A DNA stretch of 64,000 nucleotides. Origin: Rhineura floridana. Its lineage: Eukaryota; Chordata; Lepidosauria; Squamata; Rhineuridae. Numbering within the stretch: position 1 is the first letter of the stretch; every line of letters starts with the position of its first letter. The DNA lies in contig NC_084499.1 in assembly GCF_030035675.1 (NCBI RefSeq), forward strand, positions 18,932,739-18,996,738, in the 5' to 3' direction. Shown here piece by piece: positions 11,388 through 24,296 of this stretch. Both the position numbers and the translations under genes were made by a program. The notes below the pieces were generated by a model. That model was given only the letters and a program-made list of their open reading frames with translations, was not told the origin of the DNA and did not search any database.

Positions 11388-11532
11388 TAAAGCGAGGTTG
11401 GGGGACCTTTGGCCCTCCACATGTTGCCAAACTACAACTCCCATCAGCCCCGGCCAGCATGGCCAACAGTCAAGGCTGACAGAAGCTGTAATCCAGCAGC
11501 ATCTGGGGGAGCCAAAGGTTCCCCCGCGCCTG
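11388..11532. mobile_element. P1 palindromic element
   Basis: Both arms are clear: 'cctttggccctccacatgtt' and 'gagccaaaggttcccc'. Flanking octamers ggctaaag and acgtaaag match at five of eight positions. Confidence 0.75.
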
Positions 11533-12119
11533 ACGTAAAGGATCCAGCAAAGACATCAAGTGGCCATTAAAACCTATTGCAGGTTTTCCATTTTGGGGGG
11601 TGTGCGTTGTTTTTTAAAGAACAAATGGCAAGCAAAGCTTTACAACAAAAAAGGGGGGGAGAAATCTGCATATGCCTGTCCTGTGTCACGTCTTCAGTGA
11701 CAGGTTGTAACTGTTCCGAGAGGAGCTAATGAAATCAGGAACACAACATGCTGCCCATTACTGGCTCATTAAACACACCAGTGTCACAAACATGGACCGT
11801 TTTTGGAAAGCGTGCAACCTTTGCCAGCGTAAAGGGGGAAATCTTGCTGGAAACTTGAACTGCCTCCAAGTTGAAACGACTGTCCTGCCCTCCTGGCATA
11901 TTTCAAAGAGGAAAGGAAGAGCAACAATTGCTCTGGGAGACGATGAATTGCGAGGGCTCACACAAATACCAACAACTTCATCACCGCTCTCACTCATTCC
12001 TTTGGTTGCCAAGAACCGAACTGTTGTGGTTGTGGGGCTTTTGTTCTAACAACAAAACTGATGGGCAGAAGTTAAGCTGGAAGCATCTGCCATTAACAAT
12101 TCAGGCAGGTACACTGATG

Positions 12120-12600
12120 CCCAAGCTCCATATACAATGAGCCCCTTCAGTCCTTTTTATTGAACATTCATCATGATTTGTGGTCATGATGGTATGAGCA
12201 GTTATACACAAGCGTGCTTTAAATAACATTTACACCTGCAAAGGTTTTGGGGCAGACATACTGTTTCGTTCCAATCAGTGCATGTCCCACAGTTTCCTGA
12301 CAAAATCCTGCAACGTTTCATACCATAAAGGTTCCAGTTTATTCAATTTTTGTCTTGCCTTTGTTGTGCTGTAGCGCAAGAGTGCCCCCTCCAGATAGCA
12401 ATAACGTGGTAACATCACAGAACAACTAATAAACTGGAATGATATGCAGTCACTAACGCACCATTATTGCATCAATGAGATGTTGCAGAGTAAACCGATT
12501 TTCTAGATCCATTTCAATCAGGGTTAAGGCCTGGTTTTGGCACAGAAACTGCGTTGGTTGCCCTGTAAGATGATCTCTGTCAGGAGAGAGACAGGGGGAG
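12120..12600. other. Unclassified stretch before the L2-like element
   Basis: It contains 'cctttttattgaacattcat' and a conspicuous 'tgtggtcatgatggtatgag'. It has the feel of an old interspersed repeat, but I cannot assign it. Confidence 0.25.
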
Positions 12601-13850
12601 TGTAACTGCTAAGTTAAAACTGGTAAGTTGGGGGCGGGCGACACTGGTCTGCAATGGTTCCAGTCCTACTTGGACGGTCATTTTCAGAGGGTGGCACTTG
12701 AGAACTATTGTTCGGCCCTGTGGAACCCTCAGTGTGGGGTTCCACAGGGTTCAATGTTATCCGTCCATGCTTTTTAACATCTACATGAAACCGCTGGGTG
12801 GAGTCATGCAGAGCTTTGGGAGTCATTGTTAGCAATAAGCTGATGACATACAACTCTATTTCTCCTTGACATCTGTGGGTGTGGCAGTGGATGTGCTAGA
12901 TCGATGCCGTGCCTCGGTAATGTACTGGATGGGAGCCAATAGACTGAAGCATAATCCAGACAAGACTGAGGTGCTGCTAATGGGGGGTTCCCTAGACTGG
13001 GTGTGGGACATGGCTGCTCTGGATGGGGTTACACTCCCTCTGAAGGAGCAGGTACGTAGCTCGGGGGTACTTCTGGATCCATTACTGTCGCTTGAGGCTC
13101 AGTGGCGCGGAGTGCCTTTCATCGACCTCAGCTGGTGGCCCAGCGGGACAGGATCAGCTTAACGCCAGGTTGCCCACGCAATGGTAACCTCTAACGTGGA
13201 TTATGCAATGCGTTACACATGGCGCCGCCTTTGAAGACGGTTCGTAAATTGCAGCTGCTGCAGAATTCAGCAGCCAGGTTGTTAACTGGCATAGGATGGT
13301 CGGAACATATAACACCTATTCTGGCACAACTGCACTGGTTACCAGTTAGATTGCGGGCTCAACGCAAAGTGCTGATTTTGACCTATAAAGCCTTGTGTGG
13401 CTTAGGACCCCAAAACTTCAAGGACCACCTCTCCAGCATGAACCAACCCAGACCTTGCATCCTTCATCTGAGGCCCTTCTTTGTGTGGCCCTCCGAGGGA
13501 GGGTGGCAGCACAAGAATGGGCCGTTTCCATAGTGTCTCCCCAGTTGTGAAATGCTCTCTCTCCAGGGAGGTGTGCCTGGCACCAGCACTATCTACTTTT
13601 AGGTGCCAGGCAAAAAACTTCCTGTTTTACCCAGGCTTTTTGGCCCTTAATTTGAAGGGCTTTAGGTATCCAGGGCCTCTTTTAATGGGCAGGTCTTGCA
13701 AGACCGGTCTTTATTTGTACTGATTTGTTTTGAGGCTGTGTTGTGTTTGTTGTTTTAATAGATACGTTGTAATTGGTTTTAATCTTATTGTTGTAAGTCG
13801 CTTTGGGTTGCTTTGCAAGGAAAGAGACTAATAACAACAATTACTCTCGA
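12600..13850 (+). mobile_element. L2-like LINE, about 1.2 kb of ORF2 and 3' UTR
   Basis: A decayed reverse-transcriptase frame is readable in pieces. The catalytic palm leaves CGVPQGS near 12730 and the DD box region as a damaged 'LMTYNSI' near 12842. Downstream come DVLDRCRASVMYWMGANRLK with HNPDKTEVLLMG, then QLLQNSAARLLTGIGWSEHI and AQLHWLPVRLRA. The 3' UTR ends near 13850 in 'taataacaacaatta'. Several stops and frameshifts make it a dead copy. Confidence 0.85.
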
Positions 13851-14466
13851 CAAAAAAAAAAATGCCAGGAGGGGCCCAACATTAATCACATTTAGTCGTT
13901 CCCCAGACATTCTCCTCTCTTTCTTTCCTAGGGAGAGTCCCAAGGACCAGATAGTGAGGGCTGCAGGACTGCATTCAGAACAACAGCCTGAAGTTCCCTC
14001 CCCTGTTCCATATCCCATACTGTGACAGTTTTTTCAGGCAATTCTTGCCACTCAAATTATGTACAGCCTCCTCCTGCCATCCTGTGGTCATCTCACAAAA
14101 GATTTCAGAAAGATGGATGGATGGATATGCCATTTGTAATTCCATTGGTCAGGTATCTGAGTACTTTTGCAAGGTACTTTTGAGTACAGTATTTTAATCA
14201 TAATCTTCATCACCACGGGGAGGAGAGAATTCCCACCCAACAGCGCAAGGCGAAGGAGCTTCATGCAAGTTCTCAGGGCACTCTTAAGTCTCCTAACCAT
14301 GGTTAGAAGTTCAGCCCACCCTGCGTATTCCTAGGCCTGTTACCAACAAAACCCTGGCTCTGCAATCAGGCTGCATCATCGCATTCACATATCCTATCAG
14401 GATATGGCACCGAGGAAGGCGCACAACCCCACATAAGCAAGTCCCCCTTGAAAGATTAGACCTTTA

Positions 14467-15009
14467 TTGCTAGCCACTTCAGTGTCACTCTTAATATTGG
14501 GATGGCCCAGCTATGACCCCATGTATGTAATTCAAGGCTCAGCAGATTATGAAATGGAGTTGCAGGCAACAAATCCTATGGGTATAAAGTATGATTCTAC
14601 ATCTCAATTTCATTTCTACATGTCAATTTCATACAAGCTGTCTCCCATCTCTGCACCCTGGGGCAATTATATCTATTCTGACACTATGAGGACACTTTAT
14701 ATTCTGCTTAAGACAGACAGACACATAGCCACAGATGTAACAATGCCAACTCTTTTTGTGTGTGTTACTAATGAACCCTGGATTACTTCACTTTGTACTG
14801 CATACTACAAGCCTCTTAGGACAATGAGTTCATTCCTTTCAGCCGAGACAGACACGGATTCCACAGACTGTGGAGCAGAAACCTTGAACTCCGCCTTCAG
14901 CTACAACAAACATATGAGATCAGCAGTTTTCAAGAAAAGCAAAAAAAAGGAGATTTGTTCCTCCCTATGCTCTGTCCTGGCCAGAAACGTTCACCTGGGT
15001 TCAGCTTAG
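14467..15009 (+). other. Open frame of 180 codons, probably not a gene
   Basis: This is one of the longest frames outside genes and known elements. The translation has no domain I recognise, and no splice or promoter context was seen. It lies in ABL1 intron 1, antisense. I record it only because it is uninterrupted. Confidence 0.15.
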
Positions 15010-15104
15010 TTAAGGTCTGTAGAGGTAAATGATTTTTTTAAGAACTGGCAGAGCATTATTTTATAGGCACAGTGCATTATTTTTGGTGGACAGGACCCAG
15101 CATT

Positions 15105-15195
15105 CCCACAGGTATCTGGTTGGCCACTGTGAGAACAGGATGCTGGACTAGATAGGCCACTGGCCTGATCTGGCAGGGTCTTCTTAGTAATGGCA
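15105..15195 (+). mobile_element. CR1-like 3' end
   Basis: 'ctggttggccactgtgagaa' and 'ggccactggcctgatctggc'. Confidence 0.75.
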
Positions 15196-15285
15196 GACTA
15201 GCCTACCTGGAATACAACTAGTCCCTTATTACAAATCTCCTTTTGCAATGTGAAGCTACAGGGGAACATAGGATATGATCGAGGG

Positions 15286-15588
15286 CAGTGATTCCCACAC
15301 CTTTTCCCCCTCGCCCCACTTGAAGATTGCTGAGGGTCTTGGCAGACCACTTAACGTCTTTTGCTGCCTGTCGTAGCAACTGTAATCCCATGGAATTCAA
15401 ATAAACTAAGATACAATATAAGAAATCAACGAAGCGATAAACATACAATTAAAAATCAATATGAATACTCAATGCGATGAATGTGCCACCTCCTATCTTC
15501 AACCACAAATCCACAGACATGCCGCGAGCCACCTGAACGAAGCTCTCGGACTACTGGTGGTCCATGGACCACAGTTTGAGAACCACTG
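15286..15588. mobile_element. hAT-type non-autonomous DNA transposon
   Basis: Left end CAGTGATTCCCACACC and right end (reverse complement) CAGTGGTTCTCAAACTGTGG, the classic hAT terminal inverted repeat. Flanking octamers atcgaggg and ttgtaggg match at five of eight. A related partial copy lies at 20868-21165. Confidence 0.8.
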
Positions 15589-15769
15589 TTGTAGGGTGCA
15601 GTTTCTGTTCACACAAGGGCAACTGTAACACCAAAAAGGCTTAGTCATCAAATGAACTGAAAGCACATGCACCACTGTGTCTGCCAGTGCCTCTTATGGC
15701 ACCTGTGAAAGATCTCAGAAAATAACCCCAATGTGTATCATGCCACACGGTCCACAGCACCCATTTTGT

Positions 15770-15845
15770 GACTGGCGCCCAAGGCACTGGGCTCCTGCTG
15801 GGAGGAAGGGCTGGATATAAATCAAATCATAAATAAAAATAAAAA
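15770..15845 (+). mobile_element. LINE 3' tail
   Basis: 'gctcctgctgggaggaaggg' then 'ggatataaatcaaatcataa'. Confidence 0.5.
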
Positions 15846-16181
15846 GGCACTTCCTCAAAGTTCCAAATGTGCCCCTCGGCCCAAAAAATTGCAGACCCCT
15901 GTTTTAACTGTTTGTTAACCACCTTCAGAATAGAAATATGAGTTTCCCTACCCTAGCATTGGGAGTAAAAATACAATTGTGCAGGAAGTGTCTCCTCTCT
16001 CAGCCTATGACACAGAGACCCACAACATGAAAACACACAACTCAGTTTCAACAAAATCTCCACTGAAACTGGAATCTCAAATACCCCAATTACCCTAATG
16101 TCTAACGTGGTACATTGCATGCAAAAAGCAGACCTGTTAACTCTGGTTATCCTAAGATTTCAAACGTTGCTTGCTTCCATG

Positions 16182-16410
16182 CCAGTGTGGTGTAGTGGTT
16201 AGAGTGTCAGAGTAGGACCTGGTAGACCAGGGTTCAGATCCCTACTCAGTCATGAAGCTTGCTGGGTGACCTCAAGCCAGTCACAATCGCTCAGCCTAAC
16301 CTACCTCACAGGGTTGTTGTGAGGATAAAATGGAGAGGGAGGAGGACCATGTACACCACATTGCACTCCTTGGAGGGAAGGTGGGATATAAATTTAACAA
16401 ATAAACATTA
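16182..16410 (+). mobile_element. SINE-B, full length
   Basis: Head 'gccagtgtggtgtagtggtt', body 'ctcacagggttgttgtgagg' and end 'gtgggatataaatttaacaa'. This long form lacks the tail seen at 10170-10215. Confidence 0.85.
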
Positions 16411-16434
16411 AGACTTTGCTAGGTTTACAAACAC

Positions 16435-16558
16435 TGGGTTGTATCCAACTAAATTCTACTCAGAGTAAACCCACTGAAATTAATGAACCCAAGTTAGCTA
16501 CGTCCATTAATTTCAATGGGTCTGCTCTGAATGGGACAAACATTGGATGCAGCCTACA
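16435..16558. mobile_element. P2 palindromic element
   Basis: 'tgggttgtatccaactaaat' to 'aacattggatgcagcc', with arms pairing through 'cccactgaaattaatg'. Confidence 0.8.
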
Positions 16559-16563
16559 AATTA

Positions 16564-17260
<697 letters not shown>

Positions 17261-17689
17261 AAATAAAATACAAAAAAAGTTCAAAATGCCTGAGGCTCTG
17301 TAACAGGATTTTTTGGATAGCAACCTATTTCAGTGGAATTCAGTCTTATCCAAACTCACCTGCCCCATAGCAAAAGTCTCAGATTACCTTCCCCCACTGA
17401 CACATCTCTGATGTTCCAGTGAAAGCAAGAGGGGGATCATTTTGAAGAGGAAAACATTAGAAGTCACGTGTGGCTTTAATACCCACGCTCCTGACCTGTT
17501 CTTTACTGGTCATATAAAGATACAGATGTCACCTGATGCGGGATATTCACAAGTCCTGCAGGCACTTTGTCCACATCCGCTCTCCAGCAGGGAGGTTTTT
17601 GCACAACAGCCAGATGTGATCGAAGTGAGCTGACCGAGCCTGGCTTCATCCCAGTTTGGCAGCTGGCAAGGTTTTTTCTTGGGATATTC

Positions 17690-18650
17690 CTTGGAAGGCA
17701 GATGCTTTGGATCAACTCCGGCCAAAAGTGACGGAAGGCAGGAAGGGCGCCCAGAACGCTCCATAAGAGTCCAGATTGTTTTGGGTGTTGCTGCTTTTAA
17801 AGACGGGGGGTGCAGAGACGACTCTAAAACAGCAGGAGCAGAGCCCCCAGATGCTCAAAATCTACGGGAAAGTTGGGACCACCTGAAGCCAAACATCAAC
17901 AAGTGGAAAGACAGGAAGTTAGAGGGGCTTGCTTCCAACTGTTGTCAAGATAGAAAAGCAAAACAGGAAGGGAAGGAGGGAATCCTTGGAAAGAGAAAAA
18001 CAGTCTGAAAAATGCCCAGAATGGAGAATGCAAAGGGGGCCTCTCAGGAAAGGGGGACTCTCCCCTTCACCCCCCAAGTGGTAGAGATGCAGAAAAAGAT
18101 GACATTGAGGAATACAGACAGACTTCCTAGAGAGAGGGAAGGAGGAACAAAAATTCCTATTACTTTTTGGGGGGGCAGATAGTGAAATTAAAGCTTCTTT
18201 TGGTTAAGTGGAAATCAAAGTCCTGAAAGGGGAGACTGAAGAAGGGGGGGAAAGGGTGCCTGCACCTCAAGTTTATAAAAAAAGAGAAAATGAATTATTA
18301 TTTTTGGGGGGGGGATTAAAGCTCCCTTGGGCTGGGTGTGGAATCAGAAAGAATAAATATGGGAAGTGAGAGAAATGCAGTTACTCCAAACATACATATT
18401 TAAAAAATGATGATAAAAAGGGGGGGGAGGAATTATCCCAAAGGTGGGAGAGATCTCGCCCATCAAGGGGAGCATACACAGAAAATGGGGTGGAGGAGAG
18501 AGAAAATGATTATTAGGATAAAGGGAGTAAGAGAGGAATTATCTGAAAGCTTCAAAGGTGGGAGCGAGAGGCTGAGGAGAGGCATACACTACGCACCCCA
18601 CAGAAAATGCGGGGTGGGGGAGAGGACGAAAGTGAGGTTTCTCCAGTTGC
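17690..18650. other. Purine-rich low-complexity stretch upstream of ABL1 exon 1b
   Basis: The plus strand is strongly A/G-biased, with repeated G runs (for example 18183, 18246, 18307 and 18421) between AAAG-rich pieces. It sits between exon 1b and the CpG-rich block. No open frame here resembles a protein. It may be part of a GC-skewed promoter-proximal intron or leader. Confidence 0.5.
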
Positions 18651-18990
18651 GCGGACTGAGAGGAGGGAGCTCCGAGCAGGCCCGAGGAGACGGTGACGGG
18701 CGCAGCGCCCTGCGCTCGCTCCTCGCCTCGGCAGCCCCCCGACCCACGTCTCTCTCTCCCTCCTTCAGCCTCTCCCCCCACCCCGTCCCTCCGTCCCTCC
18801 TTGGGGGCCGCTGAGGCGGGGGAGCTGCCTGGTCCCGTCAGCGGGGCGAAGGCGGCAGCGGCGCCGGCCACCCGGCAGCCATGATGGGAAAGGAACCGGC
18901 CTCATTGTTGTTGCCGCCGCCGCCGCCTCCCTCCTCCGCGGCGAGGGGAGGAGCGCGCAGGGCCCGGCTGGAGGAAGGCGGAGGAGTGGG
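18590..18990 (-). promoter_or_regulatory. ABL1: CpG-rich block, candidate ABL1 isoform-1b promoter
   Basis: This is the most GC- and CpG-rich stretch of the left third, with a (GCC)n run at 18913-18927 and several GC-box-like motifs. It lies about 2 kb upstream of the ABL1 exon 1b start codon on the gene's strand, where a promoter or a non-coding first exon would be expected. A 14-codon minus-strand open frame starts at 18882 and would be an upstream ORF if transcribed. A longer alanine-rich frame here has no familiar domain and is most likely a by-product of the base composition. Confidence 0.55.
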
Positions 18991-19617
18991 CGGTATTTGT
19001 ATCTTCAGCATTTGCAGAAGCTGAGATAAGAGGCAAAATGAACAGTATTATTATTATTACTGCTAGGGGGAATGAGAAGGAGGCATTTCTCCCCATTTCT
19101 AGTTTCTAGCATTTGTAGAAGCTGAGATATTGAGCAAAATGTACAGGCAATTATTACCCAAAGCAACTTACAAAGTGTTACAAACATTAAAATCAAGTTT
19201 AAAAAAGAACAAAATTAAACCCTAATAACACATCCATAAGATACATATCTTCTTGTTGATACTCTCAATAAAACTCTTGAAAGGTTACTTAACTTTGCAG
19301 AAGGCATGGTGTTATTGCACGTTCTGCAAGACTTGTTATTGCAAACACAATATTAAGCAAGCTTAGGGGTTTCAAACCCTTTGGCTTTGTTTGCTAAACA
19401 CAAGAAAAACAAACATGCTAAGTTGGATCGCTCTCTAGGGCATCCGAAAATGTTCCAGTGCAAACTGAAACGTTCCTGAGGCAAATTAGCCTAATTTGCA
19501 ACATAGGAAAATTTTCCAATTCGAAATCTCCCAGGGGAAAAAAAAGAGTCCACGCCGTTGCTCATAACCTGCCAATCTGCAGCCTGAGTTGGGTCCCCCT
19601 ATATGGAAACACACGAG

Positions 19618-19735
19618 GTTGCCAGTCAGACCATCTGTCCTAGGTGTCTACACTGGCTGGTGCTCATTCACCAGACCCTTGGGTGTTTCTCAGCTTTGCT
19701 GCCAGGAATCCTTTTGGCTGGACTTCTGCAGTGTG
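19618..19735 (-). mobile_element. SINE-A, partial
   Basis: 'ggttgccagtcagaccatct' and 'gtctacactggctggtgctc'. Confidence 0.5.
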
Positions 19736-19825
19736 ATTGTGAAGGCCGTTAACATTTAATTCCACCCTTAGAATGCCCCAAAACCAAATCACTCTGTCCG
19801 GGAAAGACACCCTTTCTTAAATTTT

Positions 19826-19975
19826 GGCGATCCGCTGCCAATCGCTGTAGACAACAGTTAAGAGGGCCGACTCAATATAAGACAGTTTCCTGCCTTTAAG
19901 GGAAAAGTTGTAGCTTACAGAGAAAGCACCCAACTTGGCGTGCAGAAGGTCCCGTATTCAATCCTCTGCATTGCT
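19826..19975 (+). mobile_element. SINE-A fragments, tail then head
   Basis: A SINE-A tail (to about 19900) is followed at about 19903 by a new head, 'gtagcttacagagaaagcac', to 'caatcctctgcattgc'. Confidence 0.5.
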
Positions 19976-20004
19976 ACAGAACTAGAAAAGAAAACATGTG
20001 GAGG

Positions 20005-20238
20005 TTTAATTTTTATTTATTTCTTACATTTACATTCCACTTTTCCTCCAAGAAATACGAGGTGGTGTACAAACACGGTTTTGCCCCTCCCAATTTTATC
20101 CTCACAAGAACCCTGTGAGGTAGGTTAAGCTGTGCGACTGGCTGGCCCCCAGATCACCCAGTGGGTTTCATAGTCAAGCGAGGATTTGAACCCTGGTCTC
20201 TCAGGTCCTAGCCTGACACTCTTCACATCACACTGTTG
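20005..20238 (-). mobile_element. SINE-B, diverged
   Basis: 'cctcacaagaaccctgtgag' and 'tttgaaccctggtctctcag' are the antisense of the SINE-B body and B box. Confidence 0.7.
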
Positions 20239-20259
20239 GTGAAGGTTACCATACATCAT

Positions 20260-20600
20260 AATTAGTTTTATAGTTATAACCTACTCTTCTCCTAAAGGGT
20301 ACCCAGCAAAGTCATAAAACCATATAATACAAATGAATAAAAGTGCAAAAGTACAACAGTTTCCAAAATCAATAACAAAGAATATAAAATACAGCCTACA
20401 CTTAGAAACACCTATACAGCCGCAAGTGTAAATGATGGTACACATCTACAAGTCGCAGCAATAAAAGTAGGTGTTGCACATTAAAAGCCTGTCAAAATAA
20501 AACTGTTTGTCTTCATTTACCGGAGAAAGGCTTGTAAAAAGAGAGCCTTAATTTCAGTTGGGGGCGCATTCCACCACCACAGGAAAAAAAAGAGGGTACA
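20260..20600 (-). mobile_element. LINE 3' end, L2-like
   Basis: 'gtcataaaaccatataatac' and 'gaaaggcttgtaaaaagaga' fit a minus-oriented LINE tail. Confidence 0.45.
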
Positions 20601-20867
20601 GATGTGCATAATGCATGCATGTGCAAATTTATGTGGATAGATGCAAATTTAGAAATAATTACTGTAATTTGAATAGAAATGCAGTACATCTCACTATAGT
20701 GGAGAAGTGATCAGGAGACCTGTATGCATGCTCAGCTGTCTGTCTGGCTCCTGGTGATGAACCCCATAAAGACCCTGCTCTCCTACCCTATTATTTTCTT
20801 CTCCTTAAACCAGATTTGGACTAGGCAGCCTCCTGCAAAGAGAGAACTGTCCTCTGCCCCAAACATT

Positions 20868-21165
20868 TTCCACGGCCCCTTGAAAATTGCTGATGGTCTT
20901 GGTAGACCACTTAATGATTTTTCTGCCTCTTAGCAATTTTAATGCACTATGCTAGATGCTAGATGATTTTTAATTGCATTCTGATTGCTTCTGTCATTTC
21001 TTATATTGTATTTTGTTGCATTATCACTTGCATTCCCTAGAATTCAAAGTGTGATATGAGGGAAGAAATAAAAGACGCAATTAAAAATCAATATGAATAT
21101 TTAGTGTGGACATGCCGCGGACCGCCTGAATGAAGCTTGCGGAATGTGGCTCAAGCAGTGATCCT
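20868..21165. mobile_element. hAT-type element, partial relative of 15286-15588
   Basis: Shares 'ccttgaaaattgctgatggt', 'tggtagaccacttaatg', 'aattaaaaatcaatatgaat' and 'catgccgcgga' with that element, but its ends are worn. Confidence 0.7.
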
Positions 21166-21189
21166 TGGGTTGAAAGTCATGGGGTTAAA

Positions 21190-21425
21190 AGATTTATTTA
21201 TTTATTTATTTATTTCATTTATATACCGCCCCATAGCCGAAGCTCTCTGGGCAGTTTACAGCAATTAAAAACATTAAAAACAAATAGACACATTTTAAAA
21301 CACACACACAAAATTTAAGTACACAATTAAAAAAAATTAAAAACAATTTAAAAACACATGCTAAAATGCCTGGGAGAAGAGGAAAGTCTTGACCTGGCGC
21401 CAAAAAGATAACAGATGTGTCTGTT
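21190..21425 (-). mobile_element. L2-like LINE 3' end
   Basis: Poly-TTTA start, 'ccccatagccgaagctctct', and at the far end the antisense of RQVKTFL as in the 8856 copy ('gtcttgacctggcgcc'). Confidence 0.75.
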
Positions 21426-22534
21426 TTCTTTTTTAAATTGGGAGGATGTGGATGTCTCATAATAAAGCTATCATCTACTGAACTTCAGGGAATTGTAGCT
21501 CAACAGATCTGGTTATATTCTCTCCTCTATTAAAGGTCTCAGCAGCAGTAGTGCCCATTGGGACTGGTGGGGCTGTCAGAATAATGGTTTTTTTAAAAAA
21601 ATCTCTGGTGTGTTGTAAATGTTATATTACAAAACTGTACATTTAAATTTTAGAATTTTTAAATGTAAGCAGCTTCGAGACAAAATGTAGTAAGCAACAA
21701 ATAAATACAATAAATAGTAAGGCAGGCAGGGGCTGGCTGAGTTTGGTGGGGCAACACCGCAGTCACTCTAACGGACCAGCCTCCACTGTTGTTCAGTAAT
21801 GATGCTACTGCAGGGGCCCCAGTGTGCCTGGGGTTCCACCCCACAGCTTCCCAAGTACAATTGTTAATCCAGCCCTGTTTGCCACCTGCATGGAGACGAG
21901 TTCTTCCAAAACCGAGAGTCCAGAATAAGACATTCTGTAAGTGCCAACACATGTCCTCTGTCTTTATTAGCGCAGGCAGGTAGCACGCATAACCTGACAC
22001 TAAAGCAGCCCCAGAGCCCAATAAACGTGACAATAAAATGCACACCAGTTGATTTATTGAACTTCTCATGCTGCCATGTGCCAAGAGTGGAAAAGAAAAC
22101 CGGTGGCTTCACAAGCAAGCCGCCGTGGCATCCTGGAGGACCAAAAAGCTCTCACGCGCGTGTGTGTTTGAAATGAGCAGTAAACAGGCTGATAAACCAG
22201 GGACTTTTCCACACTGCTGCTTCATAAATGTTTTCCCTTACATCCATATGACTTTGGGGACAATTTCTTTCATTTGTTCTCCTTTTTCTGTGTGTGTGGC
22301 TAAACAAAAACACAGAGAGATGTGTGGCTGGGGAAAAGCCGGCGCAAGGATAAGCAGAGCTCCTGTCATGAGGCAATTAGCACAGAAAAGCAAAAGCGAG
22401 GAGAGTCACGAGGCAATTAGTACAGAATGCCTGTGTTTTTTCCTTCCAGAACAGCGTCAGACTACAGCTCTGCCTGTCCAGGACAGCAGTCCCCAGACTC
22501 AAGCACTGCAATCGGATCTTCCCAATATTATGCA

Positions 22535-22860
22535 TGCCCTTGCAACCGCCAGATTGGACTACTGTAACACATACCACGTGGCGCTGCCCTTGATGTGTTT
22601 GTAAACTGTAATTAGTAGCTCAGGTGGCTGAAGGGTGCCAGGTGCTTTGTTTCCATTTTCTCCAACACATGTCCTCGCTGCCAGCAGCATCTTTTCAGGC
22701 TCAAGTCAAGGTGCGGGTGTTAACCTTTAAAGCTCTTAAATGCCTTGGGACCTGGATATCTTAAGGACCACCTTTGCCCATACATTCCTCCATGCATGCT
22801 CTAGGTTCTCACATGCTCTAGGGTCCTGGCTCCAACGCCCTCACCCTTTTGGCTTTAATC
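22535..22860 (+). mobile_element. L2-like LINE fragment
   Basis: The frame reads ATARLDYCNTYHVALPL, then decayed sequence including 'ttaacctttaaagctcttaa'. A related tail lies at 23258-23335. Confidence 0.65.
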
Positions 22861-23257
22861 AAGGTATAGGAAAATACCTCAGGTTGCACCCAGACACCAC
22901 ACTTAGGTCCCACCGAAATCAATATAACGGGATGGGAACAAAGCTGTCAGTTGGAAAATGGAAGACCAGGGAGGGCTGTATCCTGGACAAGGAGACCGAG
23001 GGCTGGATCCCTGAACAGGGGCACTCCCGTAGGTGAGGATATATCCTCACTGGGCTGTTTTTGTTCTTGTTCAAGTCTTTTTGCCCCCTTATGTTTCTTT
23101 TTAAAGTTTTTTTTTGTAGCTCTGCAGACCTTGGATTTCTCCCAAACATACTATCCCTTTCCTCTTGTTTCTCAGTGGCCTTATTTTGACTCCACTTCTG
23201 TTGGCACTCACCACCCAAGTTGAGGATTAGAGGAACCAACTTCTTGGTTCGATCGTT

Positions 23258-23335
23258 TTAAGGTGCTTTCATATGCTGTTAGCCACCTTGAGCATTTTCA
23301 TTTAAATGGAAAGGCGGGTTCTAAATGAATGGATG
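23258..23335 (+). mobile_element. LINE 3' tail
   Basis: 'tgttagccaccttgagcatt' and 'ggaaaggcgggttctaaatg'. Confidence 0.5.
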
Positions 23336-23720
23336 AACTTTATCCTCTTATACATCCCATAGTTCTCTTCCCCCCCCTCCAGTTGCATTAGATAGGTGCA
23401 ACTCATTCCCATTGTGCTATTTCTCAGTTTTATCTCTGCATCTCATTTGCCAATCGAGTCATTCCCCCCACCCCACCCCAATCCCCAAGGGAAAAGTTTA
23501 CAATATAATGCCTATCACATGTGCCATAAACATCTTGCAAAATGCCCCATTTCCCCAAAACCTTTCTATAGAGTAACCTTGATGTTGAGCATTCACCCTC
23601 CCTGGCAAAAGTACCTGCATAAATCAGGCTGTTAAGCAGATGTGTGTTCAATTAGGGGGGGAAAGTCAACCTACCTTAGCCGTTCTGGTCACTGAAGGCA
23701 TTTAGGGCCTTTGAATCTTA

Positions 23721-24245
23721 CTAGTTTGTGGCAACACTGAAGGAGCAGATGTTATGGTCTCGGAAAAACTCCCATGCATGATTTAAATGTGAAGAGCTGG
23801 AAGGTTTGAGGAGATTCTGCCTCCTGGTGTTCAGTTCCTGCCACGACACTGGGATTTCCTTCCTGAAGTCCAGCGGGTCCATGGAAATCTCTCCCTCCTT
23901 CCTGTAAAAGTGCTCTGGGCACAGACAGTGCTCCAAAAAGGGATTTTGCTTCAACCAAACACAGAGAGCTGTTTGCGCTACCAGATCCTTTGCTGGTGGC
24001 ACCAGTGAGGCCACCTCAGCCTCCCACCTGTGAAACAGAATGCAAAGTACCACTCCCTTACTTCAACTGGGGTCACCTCTTTCCACGTGCCCACCTGAAC
24101 CCCTAGATCACCTGCAGAGCTCCCTGTTGGCACCTTGAGATGGGCAAAGAGCCCATGCAAAACAGGCGTAACTGTGTCATAGGAACAGAAAAGAACGAGA
24201 CACACACTCTTCGAGCGATCTTGTGTGCACAGTGGAAGCCCTGAC
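23721..24245 (-). pseudogene. Unidentified protein-like fragment, probably broken
   Basis: Two overlapping minus-strand frames read as one continuous protein-like segment if a single frameshift is allowed near 24030. The upstream frame holds WKEVTPVEVREWY, about 24065-24103. The downstream frame runs from about 24026 to a TAG at 23721-23723 and contains LVAQTALCVWLKQNP, MDPLDFRKEIPVSW and HAWEFFRDHN. Codon composition and residue mix look like real coding sequence, unlike the other random frames in this window. The bases before the downstream frame, 'ctgtttcacag', resemble a splice acceptor. So this could instead be a terminal exon of an unlisted gene, but the donor-like GTAAGG upstream would leave an intron of only about 35 bases. 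I do not recognise the family. The fragment lies between the EXOSC2 3' flank and ABL1. Confidence 0.45.
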
Positions 24246-24296
24246 ATATGTGCATGTCTGCAACATACCTACAAATTCATCGGCTCATAACTAACC

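Noticed and set aside
14467-15009. A 180-codon plus-strand open frame
   Set aside because: No recognisable domain, no promoter or splice context and low-complexity residue runs. It lies in an ABL1 intron and is best explained by chance.
18539-18871. Alanine-rich minus-strand frame in the CpG block
   Set aside because: GC-rich DNA gives long frames by chance. The stretch is more likely promoter or leader of ABL1.
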